Source: an uncultured Lachnospiraceae bacterium
GTDB lineage: Bacteria > Bacillota > Clostridia > Lachnospirales > Lachnospiraceae
DNA: 5,524 nucleotides
NCBI GenBank assembly: GCA_902782625.1
Contig: CACZNZ010000284.1
Coordinates: 1 to 5,524, forward strand
Direction: 5' to 3'
Shown: one piece after another, positions 1 through 5,237 of the stretch
Numbering within the stretch: the first letter of the stretch is position 1
How the letters are laid out: every line of letters begins with the position of its first letter
Notes under the pieces: model-generated
What the model saw: only the letters and a program-made list of their open reading frames with translations
Databases searched by the model: none
Told to the model about the DNA's origin: nothing
Position numbers and translations under genes: made by a program

Positions 1-1229
1 GCGAACATATTGATCTTCCAGATTACATCAGGCGGATTGATAGATATATAGAAAATGATCAGACCCAGTACAAATGTGGAGATTCTGCTCAGTCTTCCAA
101 TATGCTTCTCTCCAACCTGATCTCCTTTTTTCTCTTTGTTGTAGATATAGATATCCTTGATGATGGAGGACGTTCCTGTAAGCAGCAAAGAGGAAATCGT
201 AGAGATAGAAGCCGCGATCGGTCCTATGATCGTGATGCCCGCAACAACCGGGGAAAGGGAACGGACTGCAGCCATAGGAATAATATTGTCTACACTGTTT
301 CCATAGCTCTCCAGGCCCTCCGGAAGGATACCTTTTGCCATCACACCGATAAAGTTCATGCCGATATTCATGGCACCGATAACGATCGTTCCGATCAGTA
401 TAGCACGGTGAAGAGATTTCGTATCTTTATAACTCAGGCAGCGTACCACGGACTGAGGGAGACCCACCGTAAAGATACCAACAAGCAACCACTGGGAAAT
501 ATAGAGGCTCATAGGCATATTACCACCAGAAAACGGCTCAAGCATCTCCGGATGTTTCGCCGAAATCTCACCCATGATTTGCTGATATCCTCCGCCGGCA
601 TGCAGGATACCCCACAAAAGGATTCCCATACCAACCAGCATGATCACGGCACAGATCGCATCGGTTACGGCCACTCCCCTAAAACCTCCGACAGCAGTAT
701 AGATGATAACAGTAAGTCCAAAGATTGCCAGACCTACTACATAGGAATAACCGGTAACAGCCTCAAACAATTTGGCTCCACCGACAAACTGTGCTACCAT
801 CGTCGCCGAGAAGAACAAAACGATGATTACCGCGGAAAGCCCTGCCAGGAAATCTGACTCATAGCGGGAACGGATAATATCGATTACTGTAACCGCATCA
901 ATCCTCCTCGAAATGATTGCCATCTTTTTCCCCAGGATCCCAAGAACCAGCAGTAAAGCAGTTACCTGAACCACAGACATATAAATCCAGCCAAAACCGA
1001 TATTCCAGGCCTGACCGGGCCCTCCGACAAAAGAACTGACGGAACTGTAGGTTGCCACAGTAGTCATCGCCAGCACAAAACCGCCAAGGCTTCTTGATCC
1101 GATGAAATATTCTTTGATAAATCCCTTAGAACTGCCTTTTCTTGACATGGTGCCGAGATAGAAACTGACAAACAGCATGACGGCCATCATGAGAAATACG
1201 GGGATCAGTCCTGCCATTCTAGTGCTCAT
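1..1229 (-). CDS. panF: Sodium/pantothenate symporter, PanF-type (3' end outside window)
   Basis: Sodium:solute symporter family (SSSF, LeuT fold) membrane protein, expected to import pantothenate with Na+. Visible are 409 residues; E. coli PanF is about 480, so roughly the last 70 lie beyond the left edge. Diagnostic stretches: YFIGSRSLGGFVLAMTTVAT (41-60) followed by YSSVSSFVGGPG (61-72) in the first core helix; GGFRGVAVTD (181-190); VRCLSYKD (262-269); and PIAASISTISSLLL (337-350) followed by SSIIKDIY (354-361), a Ser/Thr-rich helix where this family binds Na+. All resemble PanF more than proline or glucose symporters. The ATG at 1229 is chosen because AAGGAGG at 1242-1236 lies 6 bases upstream; a second ATG at 1217 is possible but poorly spaced. 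The start overlaps the end of yhdT by 11 bases, suggesting translational coupling. Family assignment is firm; the substrate is inferred from similarity and from the YhdT neighbour. Confidence 0.92.
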   Translation of the reverse strand, partial: MSTRMAGLIPVFLMMAVMLFVSFYLGTMSRKGSSKGFIKEYFIGSRSLGGFVLAMTTVATYSSVSSFVGGPGQAWNIGFGWIYMSVVQVTALLLVLGILGKKMAIISRRIDAVTVIDIIRSRYESDFLAGLSAVIIVLFFSATMVAQFVGGAKLFEAVTGYSYVVGLAIFGLTVIIYTAVGGFRGVAVTDAICAVIMLVGMGILLWGILHAGGGYQQIMGEISAKHPEMLEPFSGGNMPMSLYISQWLLVGIFTVGLPQSVVRCLSYKDTKSLHRAILIGTIVIGAMNIGMNFIGVMAKGILPEGLESYGNSVDNIIPMAAVRSLSPVVAGITIIGPIAASISTISSLLLTGTSSIIKDIYIYNKEKKGDQVGEKHIGRLSRISTFVLGLIIFYISINPPDVIWKINMF

Positions 1230-1479
1230 CTTTCCCCTCCTTCTCGTCTAAATCAAAGTCTTTATAGACTCTTCCGATCATCCACCATACCAGAAGGGAA
1301 GCAAAAATCCAAGTTCCCAGGCACCCTGTCAAAAACCACAGGGGAGTATTCCCAATCATAATACCTGTTTTGCTTACTCCTAGTCCGGAAATTGTCCAGA
1401 ATATAATGATGGCAACGACTGCATATACAGTATAAAGTGCCTCTTTGTTAATCTGGCGAAACTTCTCTTTCGTGCTCAT
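1219..1479 (-). CDS. yhdT: YhdT/DUF997 family small membrane protein
   Basis: An 86-residue protein with two hydrophobic segments (about 15-36 and 46-68), a charged N-terminus and an acidic/basic tail (DLDEKEGKDEH). The pattern 'NKEAL', 'PLWFLTGCLGTW', 'LLVWWMIGRVYKDFDL' matches the DUF997 (YhdT) family. Members of that family are typically encoded directly before panF, and the same order is seen here: its TAG stop lies inside the panF start region (11-base overlap). The role is not established. An accessory or assembly subunit of the symporter is the natural inference from gene pairing. AAAGGG lies 7 bases upstream of the ATG, a modest ribosome binding site. The 41-base AT-rich gap to the upstream HD gene shows no clear terminator, so read-through from upstream is likely. 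Confidence 0.87.
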   Translation of the reverse strand: MSTKEKFRQINKEALYTVYAVVAIIIFWTISGLGVSKTGIMIGNTPLWFLTGCLGTWIFASLLVWWMIGRVYKDFDLDEKEGKDEH

Positions 1480-1520
1480 AACTTTTCCCTTTCTTGTTAT
1501 TTTGATAAAAATTTATGACA

Positions 1521-1997
1521 TCAGGACAGATAACGGTCGATACCGAATTCTTTCCGAAGAGCGGCATACCTTTTTTTCTCCTTGTCTTTGATTTCCTTTG
1601 AGAGATCATTCATACAGTGATGGATCACATCAGCGTCTTTTAACACCTCATCCATAGGAGAATCCACAACCAGTTTGTCATCATGATGGTAGATTGCACT
1701 GCAGATTATCTCCGTCTCCTCTTCCGTCGTCAGACCAAGCTTCTCAAGGATCTCTCTGGCAAGTACTGCGCCTTTGTGCGCATGATCCTCATAGGAACCG
1801 CTTCGATAAGCTGCCAGATCATGAAGCATTGCTGCCATACATGCGATCTCTGTGTCCATCCCCCTTTTTTCTGAAATCATGGACGCTGCGAGAGACACGC
1901 CATAAAGATGAACAAAAGCTCCGTTTCGTTTCTTAGTATCTTCCATGCGCATCAGCTCTTCATCAACATACTTCCTCAATTCTTTCAGTCTGCTCAT
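1521..1997 (-). CDS. HD-domain phosphohydrolase, uncharacterised
   Basis: A 158-residue soluble protein that is almost entirely one HD domain. Candidate metal ligands follow the superfamily order: H30 (VHLYGVSLAA), the H59-D60 doublet (AMLHDLAAY), H72/H74 (EDHAHKG), H104-H105 (AIYHHDDK) and D121 (LKDADVIHH). The motif set is complete, so the protein is probably an active metal-dependent phosphohydrolase or phosphodiesterase acting on a nucleotide or related phosphoester. The substrate cannot be read from sequence. The layout, including a late Asp in 'xxDADxI', resembles small single-domain HD proteins such as YqeK-type Ap4A hydrolases, but identity cannot be claimed. The start at 1997 is supported by an AGGGGGG site (2009-2003) with a 5-base spacer. 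That site overlaps the TAG stop of the upstream FHA gene, so the two are probably co-translated. The C-terminal tail (about 132-150) is Lys/Glu-rich and likely helical. Confidence 0.85.
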   Translation of the reverse strand: MSRLKELRKYVDEELMRMEDTKKRNGAFVHLYGVSLAASMISEKRGMDTEIACMAAMLHDLAAYRSGSYEDHAHKGAVLAREILEKLGLTTEEETEIICSAIYHHDDKLVVDSPMDEVLKDADVIHHCMNDLSKEIKDKEKKRYAALRKEFGIDRYLS

Positions 1998-2007
1998 GGT
2001 ATCCCCC

Positions 2008-3462
2008 CTATCTGTGAAAGACTACTTCTATTCTGGCCAGTCTGATCTGATCCTGATCAGATAACATGACCTCCTCCTGTCCGTCAAGCATTTTCCCGTT
2101 TAAATATGTATGATTGGTTGAATTCAGATCTGCCAGATAATATTCTCCGTCTTTTTTTCTGATCTGTGCATGGATACGGCTGACAGTTGGATCATCACTG
2201 ATGGCATAATCTGTCTTGGATGGATCTTTCCCGATAACAAAAGGATCTGTATCGATTGGGATCTCTTTCGTGCCGTCTGCCATGGTCAGGAAAGCCTTCG
2301 GCTCTTCATCGGCTATTTCGGAAGTCCCTTCCAGTACCACCGTTGCATTTTCATCTTTAAACATATCTTCAAAACTGACTCCGTCTGAATCCTCTGTCTG
2401 CCCTTCCGGTTCGGCAGAAAGCGGAACCTGTGGAGCAGAATCCACAACAGGCATGTTAGGGCCGGTCTGCTGTGGTGTCGGACGGTACTCCTGTGGCTGT
2501 TGTACAGGCTGCTGTACGGGCTGCTGCTCCATATTCAGATTAATCTTTTCTGAAGAAACTTCTACCGGTCTACCGCTTAAAAGAATCTGCATATTTTTAT
2601 TATACTGAAGCATCAGAATCCCGAATATGATATAGTAAGCTGCCTGAAGAACCGCTGTAAGGAATCCCCCACTTGAAATAGCTCCGACAAAACTGGTGAA
2701 AGCTAAGACAAATGTCATCACGATCACATACATGGAAATCGGAACTGACGGCTGATCTCTCACGATCGATCCCGTTGTATTGCCAATTGCCTTGATCACC
2801 AGCCAGTGATAGAAAATAGTCAGCGCCATAAATGCCACATAGAACAAAGCGACCGCTGCCAAAAAGCCGACTTCCGCCTTAACCGATATGACCAGAAGAA
2901 CAATTGCGATCACAACTGTACCAAGCACAGCTATCACCAGATTGATCCACTCCACAATATTGATAATTGTCAATCCTGTATATCCTGAGCGGAAACCGTC
3001 TCTGGCATGAACAAATATCAGCCACAGACCAACACAGACCACAACGGTAGGAAGCAGACTGATTGCCGTTCCCACTACATGAAATGAATTCAGGAACGGA
3101 AAAATCTGATTCAGATTTACATCCATATTCCCATATCCAAACTGCTGCTGATAGATGTTTAAGATTCTTTCAAGGGAAGTCGTCCCTCTCCCTGCTCTGA
3201 ATAATGCTGTGACAATCACCAGTGAATAACAGATCACCGCGGCCAGATAGAGATAGGAAGTCCCCACAGAAGAAAGGTAATCTCTGGCACTCGCAATAGA
3301 CGATGTAGTCTTTTTTACCGAGACACCAGATGGCATACCGTAAGTCCTGGTCTCCTGCCGGTTCGGGGCGCCACCTGGCGACTGTGCATCAAGCTTATGT
3401 CCACATCCACTGCAAAACAGCGCTCCTTCCGGATTTTCTTGTCCACAATTACTACAAAACAT
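2008..3462 (-). CDS. Zinc-ribbon, multi-pass membrane, FHA-domain protein
   Basis: A 484-residue protein with three clear parts. Residues 1-24 form a zinc ribbon, with C3/C6 and C17/C20 as two CxxC knuckles. After a short polar linker come about six hydrophobic segments (roughly 69-90, 127-152, 163-193, 198-224, 241-263, 266-286). A long Pro/Gln/Glu-rich linker (about 295-385) contains the repeat QQPVQQPVQQPQ (313-324) and an acidic stretch with the threonine motif ENATVVLEG (T374). Residues about 391-484 are an FHA domain: FVIGKD (409-414), SRIHA (428-432), DLNSTNHTYLNG (445-456). FHA domains bind phosphothreonine peptides, so this is probably a membrane-anchored reader of Ser/Thr kinase signalling. 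Its partner is unknown. I choose the ATG at 3462 because AAAGGAGG (3478-3471) sits 8 bases before it and zinc ribbons of this type start 'MFCSNCG'. A GTG at 3483 would put the ribosome binding site inside the gene. Deviations: the usual GR is GK, and the usual NGT is NHT. Confidence 0.88.
   Translation of the reverse strand: MFCSNCGQENPEGALFCSGCGHKLDAQSPGGAPNRQETRTYGMPSGVSVKKTTSSIASARDYLSSVGTSYLYLAAVICYSLVIVTALFRAGRGTTSLERILNIYQQQFGYGNMDVNLNQIFPFLNSFHVVGTAISLLPTVVVCVGLWLIFVHARDGFRSGYTGLTIINIVEWINLVIAVLGTVVIAIVLLVISVKAEVGFLAAVALFYVAFMALTIFYHWLVIKAIGNTTGSIVRDQPSVPISMYVIVMTFVLAFTSFVGAISSGGFLTAVLQAAYYIIFGILMLQYNKNMQILLSGRPVEVSSEKINLNMEQQPVQQPVQQPQEYRPTPQQTGPNMPVVDSAPQVPLSAEPEGQTEDSDGVSFEDMFKDENATVVLEGTSEIADEEPKAFLTMADGTKEIPIDTDPFVIGKDPSKTDYAISDDPTVSRIHAQIRKKDGEYYLADLNSTNHTYLNGKMLDGQEEVMLSDQDQIRLARIEVVFHR
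2491..2526 (-). repeat. In-frame 12-base tandem repeat encoding QQPV units
   Basis: On the minus strand, three imperfect copies of a 12-base unit (CAGCAGCCCGTA, CAGCAGCCTGTA, CAACAGCCACAG) encode QQPV-QQPV-QQPQ in the linker between the membrane segments and the FHA domain of the zinc-ribbon protein. It is probably a flexible spacer. Unit number could vary between strains by slippage without breaking the frame, though synonymous differences between copies suggest it is fairly stable. Confidence 0.7.
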
Positions 3463-3470
3463 TGTCTGTT

Positions 3471-3478
3471 CCTCCTTT
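3471..3478 (-). promoter_or_regulatory. Ribosome binding site that sets the FHA-gene start
   Basis: AAAGGAGG on the minus strand, 8 bases before the ATG at 3462 and just after the TGA stop of the exporter gene (3487-3485). It is the best Shine-Dalgarno match in the window. It excludes the in-frame GTG at 3483, which would lie upstream of this site. Confidence 0.85.
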
Positions 3479-3484
3479 ATCACA

Positions 3485-4345
3485 TCATATAGCCAATCCC
3501 ATCAGATCAAGCAGCAGTCCCCAAATCGTTCCCGATGCGTATAGAAGCCCCATGATCATGAGATTTTCTTTTCTGTTTGTGTTGGTTCTGAATAAAACAA
3601 GTAATCCCACACCTGCTCCCACCAACAGTCCTGCCATCATCTGTCCGAGGGATATCATGGAATTCAGGTACAACTGGGTGATTACAATAGATGCAGCACA
3701 ATTGGGAATCAGCCCGACAAGTCCCATCAGGAAGGCGCCGATAACCGGTATCGATGTTAAAAATCCTGACAGTGCCTCTTCTCCTACCAAAGCAACAATG
3801 CAGTTAATGATCAAAGTAAAGATAAAGATTGTCAGTGTAATCTTTGCTGTATGAATCAATGCGGATTTCAGGATACTTCCCTCCCCGCAATGACAGTGCT
3901 CATGCTCACAAAGATCATGTATATCTTTATTCTTCGGGCTCTTAGCTCGTCTTTTTCTTATGAATGCGTCTATAACCAGCCCTGTCACCATGCCTAGCAG
4001 CATCTTTAATCCCAGTATCACAGCAATGGTCCTGATTGGAATCCGTTCAGACAAAAAAATCGGCAGCATTTCATCAGAAGTCGATAGGAATATCGCGATC
4101 AATGTCCCTGTTGTAATAACACCTCCAGAGAACAGACTGGCTGCTGCAGCCGAAAATCCACACTGTGGTATCACACCGGCAGCTGCCCCGATGGCTGGGC
4201 CTACTCTGCTGGTTTTTGCCACCATCAACCCCAGTTTATCTCCTGTTCTGTTTTCCAGATATTCCATAAAAAGATAAGTCAGAAACAGAAACGGAAGTAC
4301 TTTCAGCGTGTCAACGATGGCATCTAAGAGTATCTCCTCTATCAT
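3485..4345 (-). CDS. Putative heavy-metal exporter, ArsP_2 / 'arsenic efflux or manganese transporter' family
   Basis: A 286-residue polytopic membrane protein with about eight to ten hydrophobic stretches. Two halves look like an inverted or tandem duplication: GVIPQCGFSAAAASLFSGG (57-75) matches GLIPNCAASIVITQLYLNS (211-229), each carrying a P-x-C motif in a helix. LSTSDEMLPIFLS (87-99) is a further family signature. A cytoplasmic-looking loop (about 130-157) starts with RKRRAK and contains CEHEHCHC (146-153), rich in metal-binding residues. These features fit the family named ArsP_2 in Pfam, annotated as a 10-TM heavy-metal exporter or putative manganese transporter. The actual ion is not known. 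Two adjacent ATGs exist: AAAGGAG (4357-4351) lies 5 bases before the ATG at 4345 but only 2 bases before the one at 4348, so 4345 is chosen. It is the first gene of the minus-strand cluster, 22 bases before the FHA gene, and is divergent from the GntR regulator. Confidence 0.83.
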   Translation of the reverse strand: MIEEILLDAIVDTLKVLPFLFLTYLFMEYLENRTGDKLGLMVAKTSRVGPAIGAAAGVIPQCGFSAAAASLFSGGVITTGTLIAIFLSTSDEMLPIFLSERIPIRTIAVILGLKMLLGMVTGLVIDAFIRKRRAKSPKNKDIHDLCEHEHCHCGEGSILKSALIHTAKITLTIFIFTLIINCIVALVGEEALSGFLTSIPVIGAFLMGLVGLIPNCAASIVITQLYLNSMISLGQMMAGLLVGAGVGLLVLFRTNTNRKENLMIMGLLYASGTIWGLLLDLMGLAI

Positions 4346-4350
4346 CATTT

Positions 4351-4357
4351 CTCCTTT
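4351..4357 (-). promoter_or_regulatory. Ribosome binding site deciding between twin ATG starts of the exporter
   Basis: AAAGGAG on the minus strand. Spacing is 5 bases to the ATG at 4345 and only 2 bases to the ATG at 4348, so the inner ATG is favoured. The choice changes the protein by one residue. Confidence 0.6.
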
Positions 4358-4361
4358 CCGT

Positions 4362-4379
4362 ATAATAAACCATTATTAT
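4362..4379. promoter_or_regulatory. Candidate operator: 18-bp inverted repeat before the exporter gene
   Basis: ATAATAA-ACCA-TTATTAT: perfect 7-base arms around a 4-base centre. It starts at the downstream edge of the proposed minus-strand -10 and covers the likely transcription start, where a bound repressor would block the exporter operon. AT-rich palindromes of this kind are reminiscent of Fur/PerR-family boxes (TGATAATNATTATCA), but the spacing does not match them. The divergent GntR regulator is another candidate ligand. The symmetry is seen; the regulator is inferred. Chance is a real alternative in such AT-rich DNA. Confidence 0.4.
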
Positions 4380-4406
4380 CTTATGGCATTTATTAGGATT
4401 TTGCAA
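4378..4406 (-). promoter_or_regulatory. Candidate sigma-A promoter for the exporter-to-panF cluster
   Basis: Minus-strand reading gives TTGCAA (4406-4401) as -35, a 17-base spacer, and TAAGAT (4383-4378) as -10. Each box matches 4 of 6 consensus bases. Initiation would fall near 4371, leaving a short leader of about 25 bases before the ribosome binding site. No better pair was seen on this strand in the intergenic region. Moderate match only. Confidence 0.45.
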
Positions 4407-4431
4407 GGACTATCTCGAAGATACTTTATGA

Positions 4432-4459
4432 TTGACACATTCATTTTAACCATGATAAT
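4432..4459 (+). promoter_or_regulatory. Sigma-A promoter for the GntR-family regulator gene
   Basis: A perfect -35 TTGACA (4432-4437) is followed after 16 bases by GATAAT (4454-4459), 5 of 6 matches to TATAAT. Initiation is expected around 4466-4468, giving a leader of about 28 bases. The ribosome binding site AAAAGGAG (4477-4484) lies 10 bases before the ATG at 4495. This is the strongest promoter-like sequence in the window. Confidence 0.7.
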
Positions 4460-4467
4460 ATAAAATG
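4442..4467. promoter_or_regulatory. Inverted repeat spanning the regulator's -10 region (possible autoregulatory site)
   Basis: CATTTTA (4442-4448) and TAAAATG (4461-4467) are perfect reverse complements separated by 12 bases, flanking the -10 box of the plus-strand promoter. A dimeric regulator such as the adjacent GntR protein could bind here and repress itself. The wide spacing is unlike typical FCD-GntR operators, so this is tentative. Confidence 0.3.
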
Positions 4468-4494
4468 TCTAATTAAAAAAGGAGAGAAGCAAAG

Positions 4495-5133
4495 ATGTTA
4501 CAGGATCAAGCATATGATTATCTGATCGACATGATTAAAGAAGGAAAGCTACAGACCGGCAAAATATACTCGCTGAACCAGATGTCCAGGGAACTTGGCA
4601 TCTCCAGAACTCCTTTCCGGGATGCAGTGGTCCGGCTTGCCCAGGAGAGATATATTGATATCCTCCCCAGCAAAGGATTCATTTTGCACAAGATGACTGA
4701 AGAGGACATCGAGGAAACTTATCAGCTCCGGCATGCCCTTGAATCCTATTGTTTAAAGCAGCTCTCTCTCCATATCGATACAGCACGCGGGCAGGAATAC
4801 TACCGGAAAATCAGTGGAAAGGTAGAGAGTCAGCGTCAGATCATGGGCAGCAGTAAGTCCGCCGAGGAATTCGGCCGCAAAGACTATGAATTTCACCGAA
4901 GCATTGTCCAGTATGTAGGTAACGAGGCGATGCTTGAGATATACCGAAGCTTCATGTACCGCATTTTCTGGCTGAACGTCACTTCATTTCAAAGGCAGGG
5001 CCGTATGGAGGAAACTGTGGAAGAACATACAAAGCTTCTTTCATTGATCAGAAATCAGAATCTTGCAGGGATCGATGCACTGCTCGAAGAGCATTTGAGC
5101 ACACCAAAAAAAATCAATCTCCAACTGCTGTGA
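4495..5133 (+). CDS. GntR-family transcriptional regulator, FadR/FCD subfamily
   Basis: A 212-residue cytoplasmic DNA-binding protein. The N-terminal winged helix-turn-helix (about 1-65) has the classic recognition-helix signature GISRTPFRDAVVRLAQE (35-51), then the wing LPSKGFIL (57-64). The C-terminal all-helical FCD effector domain (about 70-205) has R79 (QLRHALE) and the metal/ligand residues D130, H134 (DYEFH), H178 (EEHTKLL) and H200 (EEHLSTP). That is a complete Asp-His-His-His set, so a metal-bound carboxylate effector is likely. FCD regulators usually sense small organic acids or sugar acids. The gene diverges from the exporter operon across a 149-base region and is convergent with a cyclase-family gene, so either could be a target. 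The ATG at 4495 has a clear ribosome binding site and promoter. The effector is unknown. Confidence 0.92.
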   Translation: MLQDQAYDYLIDMIKEGKLQTGKIYSLNQMSRELGISRTPFRDAVVRLAQERYIDILPSKGFILHKMTEEDIEETYQLRHALESYCLKQLSLHIDTARGQEYYRKISGKVESQRQIMGSSKSAEEFGRKDYEFHRSIVQYVGNEAMLEIYRSFMYRIFWLNVTSFQRQGRMEETVEEHTKLLSLIRNQNLAGIDALLEEHLSTPKKINLQLL

Positions 5134-5144
5134 TTCTTGCTTTC

Positions 5145-5157
5145 CTGTATAATACAG
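5145..5157. repeat. 13-bp perfect palindrome CTGTATAATACAG
   Basis: Six-base arms (CTGTAT / ATACAG) around a single central A, placed 11 bases after the regulator's stop codon and directly before the terminator. Its core GTATAATA also occurs at 4360-4367, before the exporter gene. The form TGTA-n-TACA-like is reminiscent of FCD-GntR operators, but a site at the 3' end of a gene is odd. It could be a second protein-binding site, part of the 3' RNA structure, or chance. Confidence 0.3.
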
Positions 5158-5158
5158 C

Positions 5159-5201
5159 AAAAAACAGGGTGCTCCCGTAAAACACGGGGCACCCTGTTTT
5201 T
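5159..5201. terminator. Bidirectional intrinsic terminator between convergent genes
   Basis: Stem: AAAACAGGGTGC-T-CCCGT (5161-5178) pairs with ACGGGGCACCCTGTTTT (5184-5200), with one bulged T at 5173 and a five-base loop AAAAC. The GC-rich core is flanked by A-runs on the left (from 5159) and a T-run on the right (5197-5201), so it can terminate the plus-strand regulator gene and also the minus-strand cyclase gene. It lies 26 bases after the regulator stop and 37 bases beyond the cyclase stop. Confidence 0.9.
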
Positions 5202-5237
5202 ATGGCTTAACCAACTATTTCTTAATTCAATCCGGAA

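Noticed and set aside
102..857. Long plus-strand open frame (251 codons) opposite the symporter gene
   Set aside because: Its translation is rich in His/Arg/Asp with no recognisable domain, while the minus strand of the same region gives a clear PanF-type symporter. It is a shadow frame.
1480..1520. Terminator or promoter in the gap between the HD and yhdT genes
   Set aside because: The gap is AT-rich with only a very weak ATTTT/AAAAAT pairing, and no convincing -35/-10 pair. Read-through is assumed.
2216..2608. Plus-strand open frame with a Cys/Gly-rich run
   Set aside because: The Cys-rich stretch (GCCTGCC) is only the antisense reading of the QQPV repeat in the FHA protein.
3463..3483. 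GTG at 3483 as an earlier start for the FHA protein
   Set aside because: The strong AAAGGAGG site lies between this GTG and the ATG at 3462, and the zinc ribbon begins naturally at that ATG.
3330..3854. Plus-strand open frame of 174 codons across the FHA and exporter genes
   Set aside because: It crosses the junction of two well-supported minus-strand genes, has no domain signature and no ribosome binding site that I could see.
4362..4386. Fur box or MntR box before the exporter
   Set aside because: The AT-rich palindrome shares GATAAT-like words with Fur boxes but has the wrong centre and spacing. No MntR-type TTTGCC/GGCAAA pair is present, so no named metal regulator is assigned.
5148..5153. 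TATAAT as the -10 of a promoter after the regulator gene
   Set aside because: No -35 box at suitable distance, and any plus-strand transcript would run straight into the terminator. It is more simply part of the palindrome.
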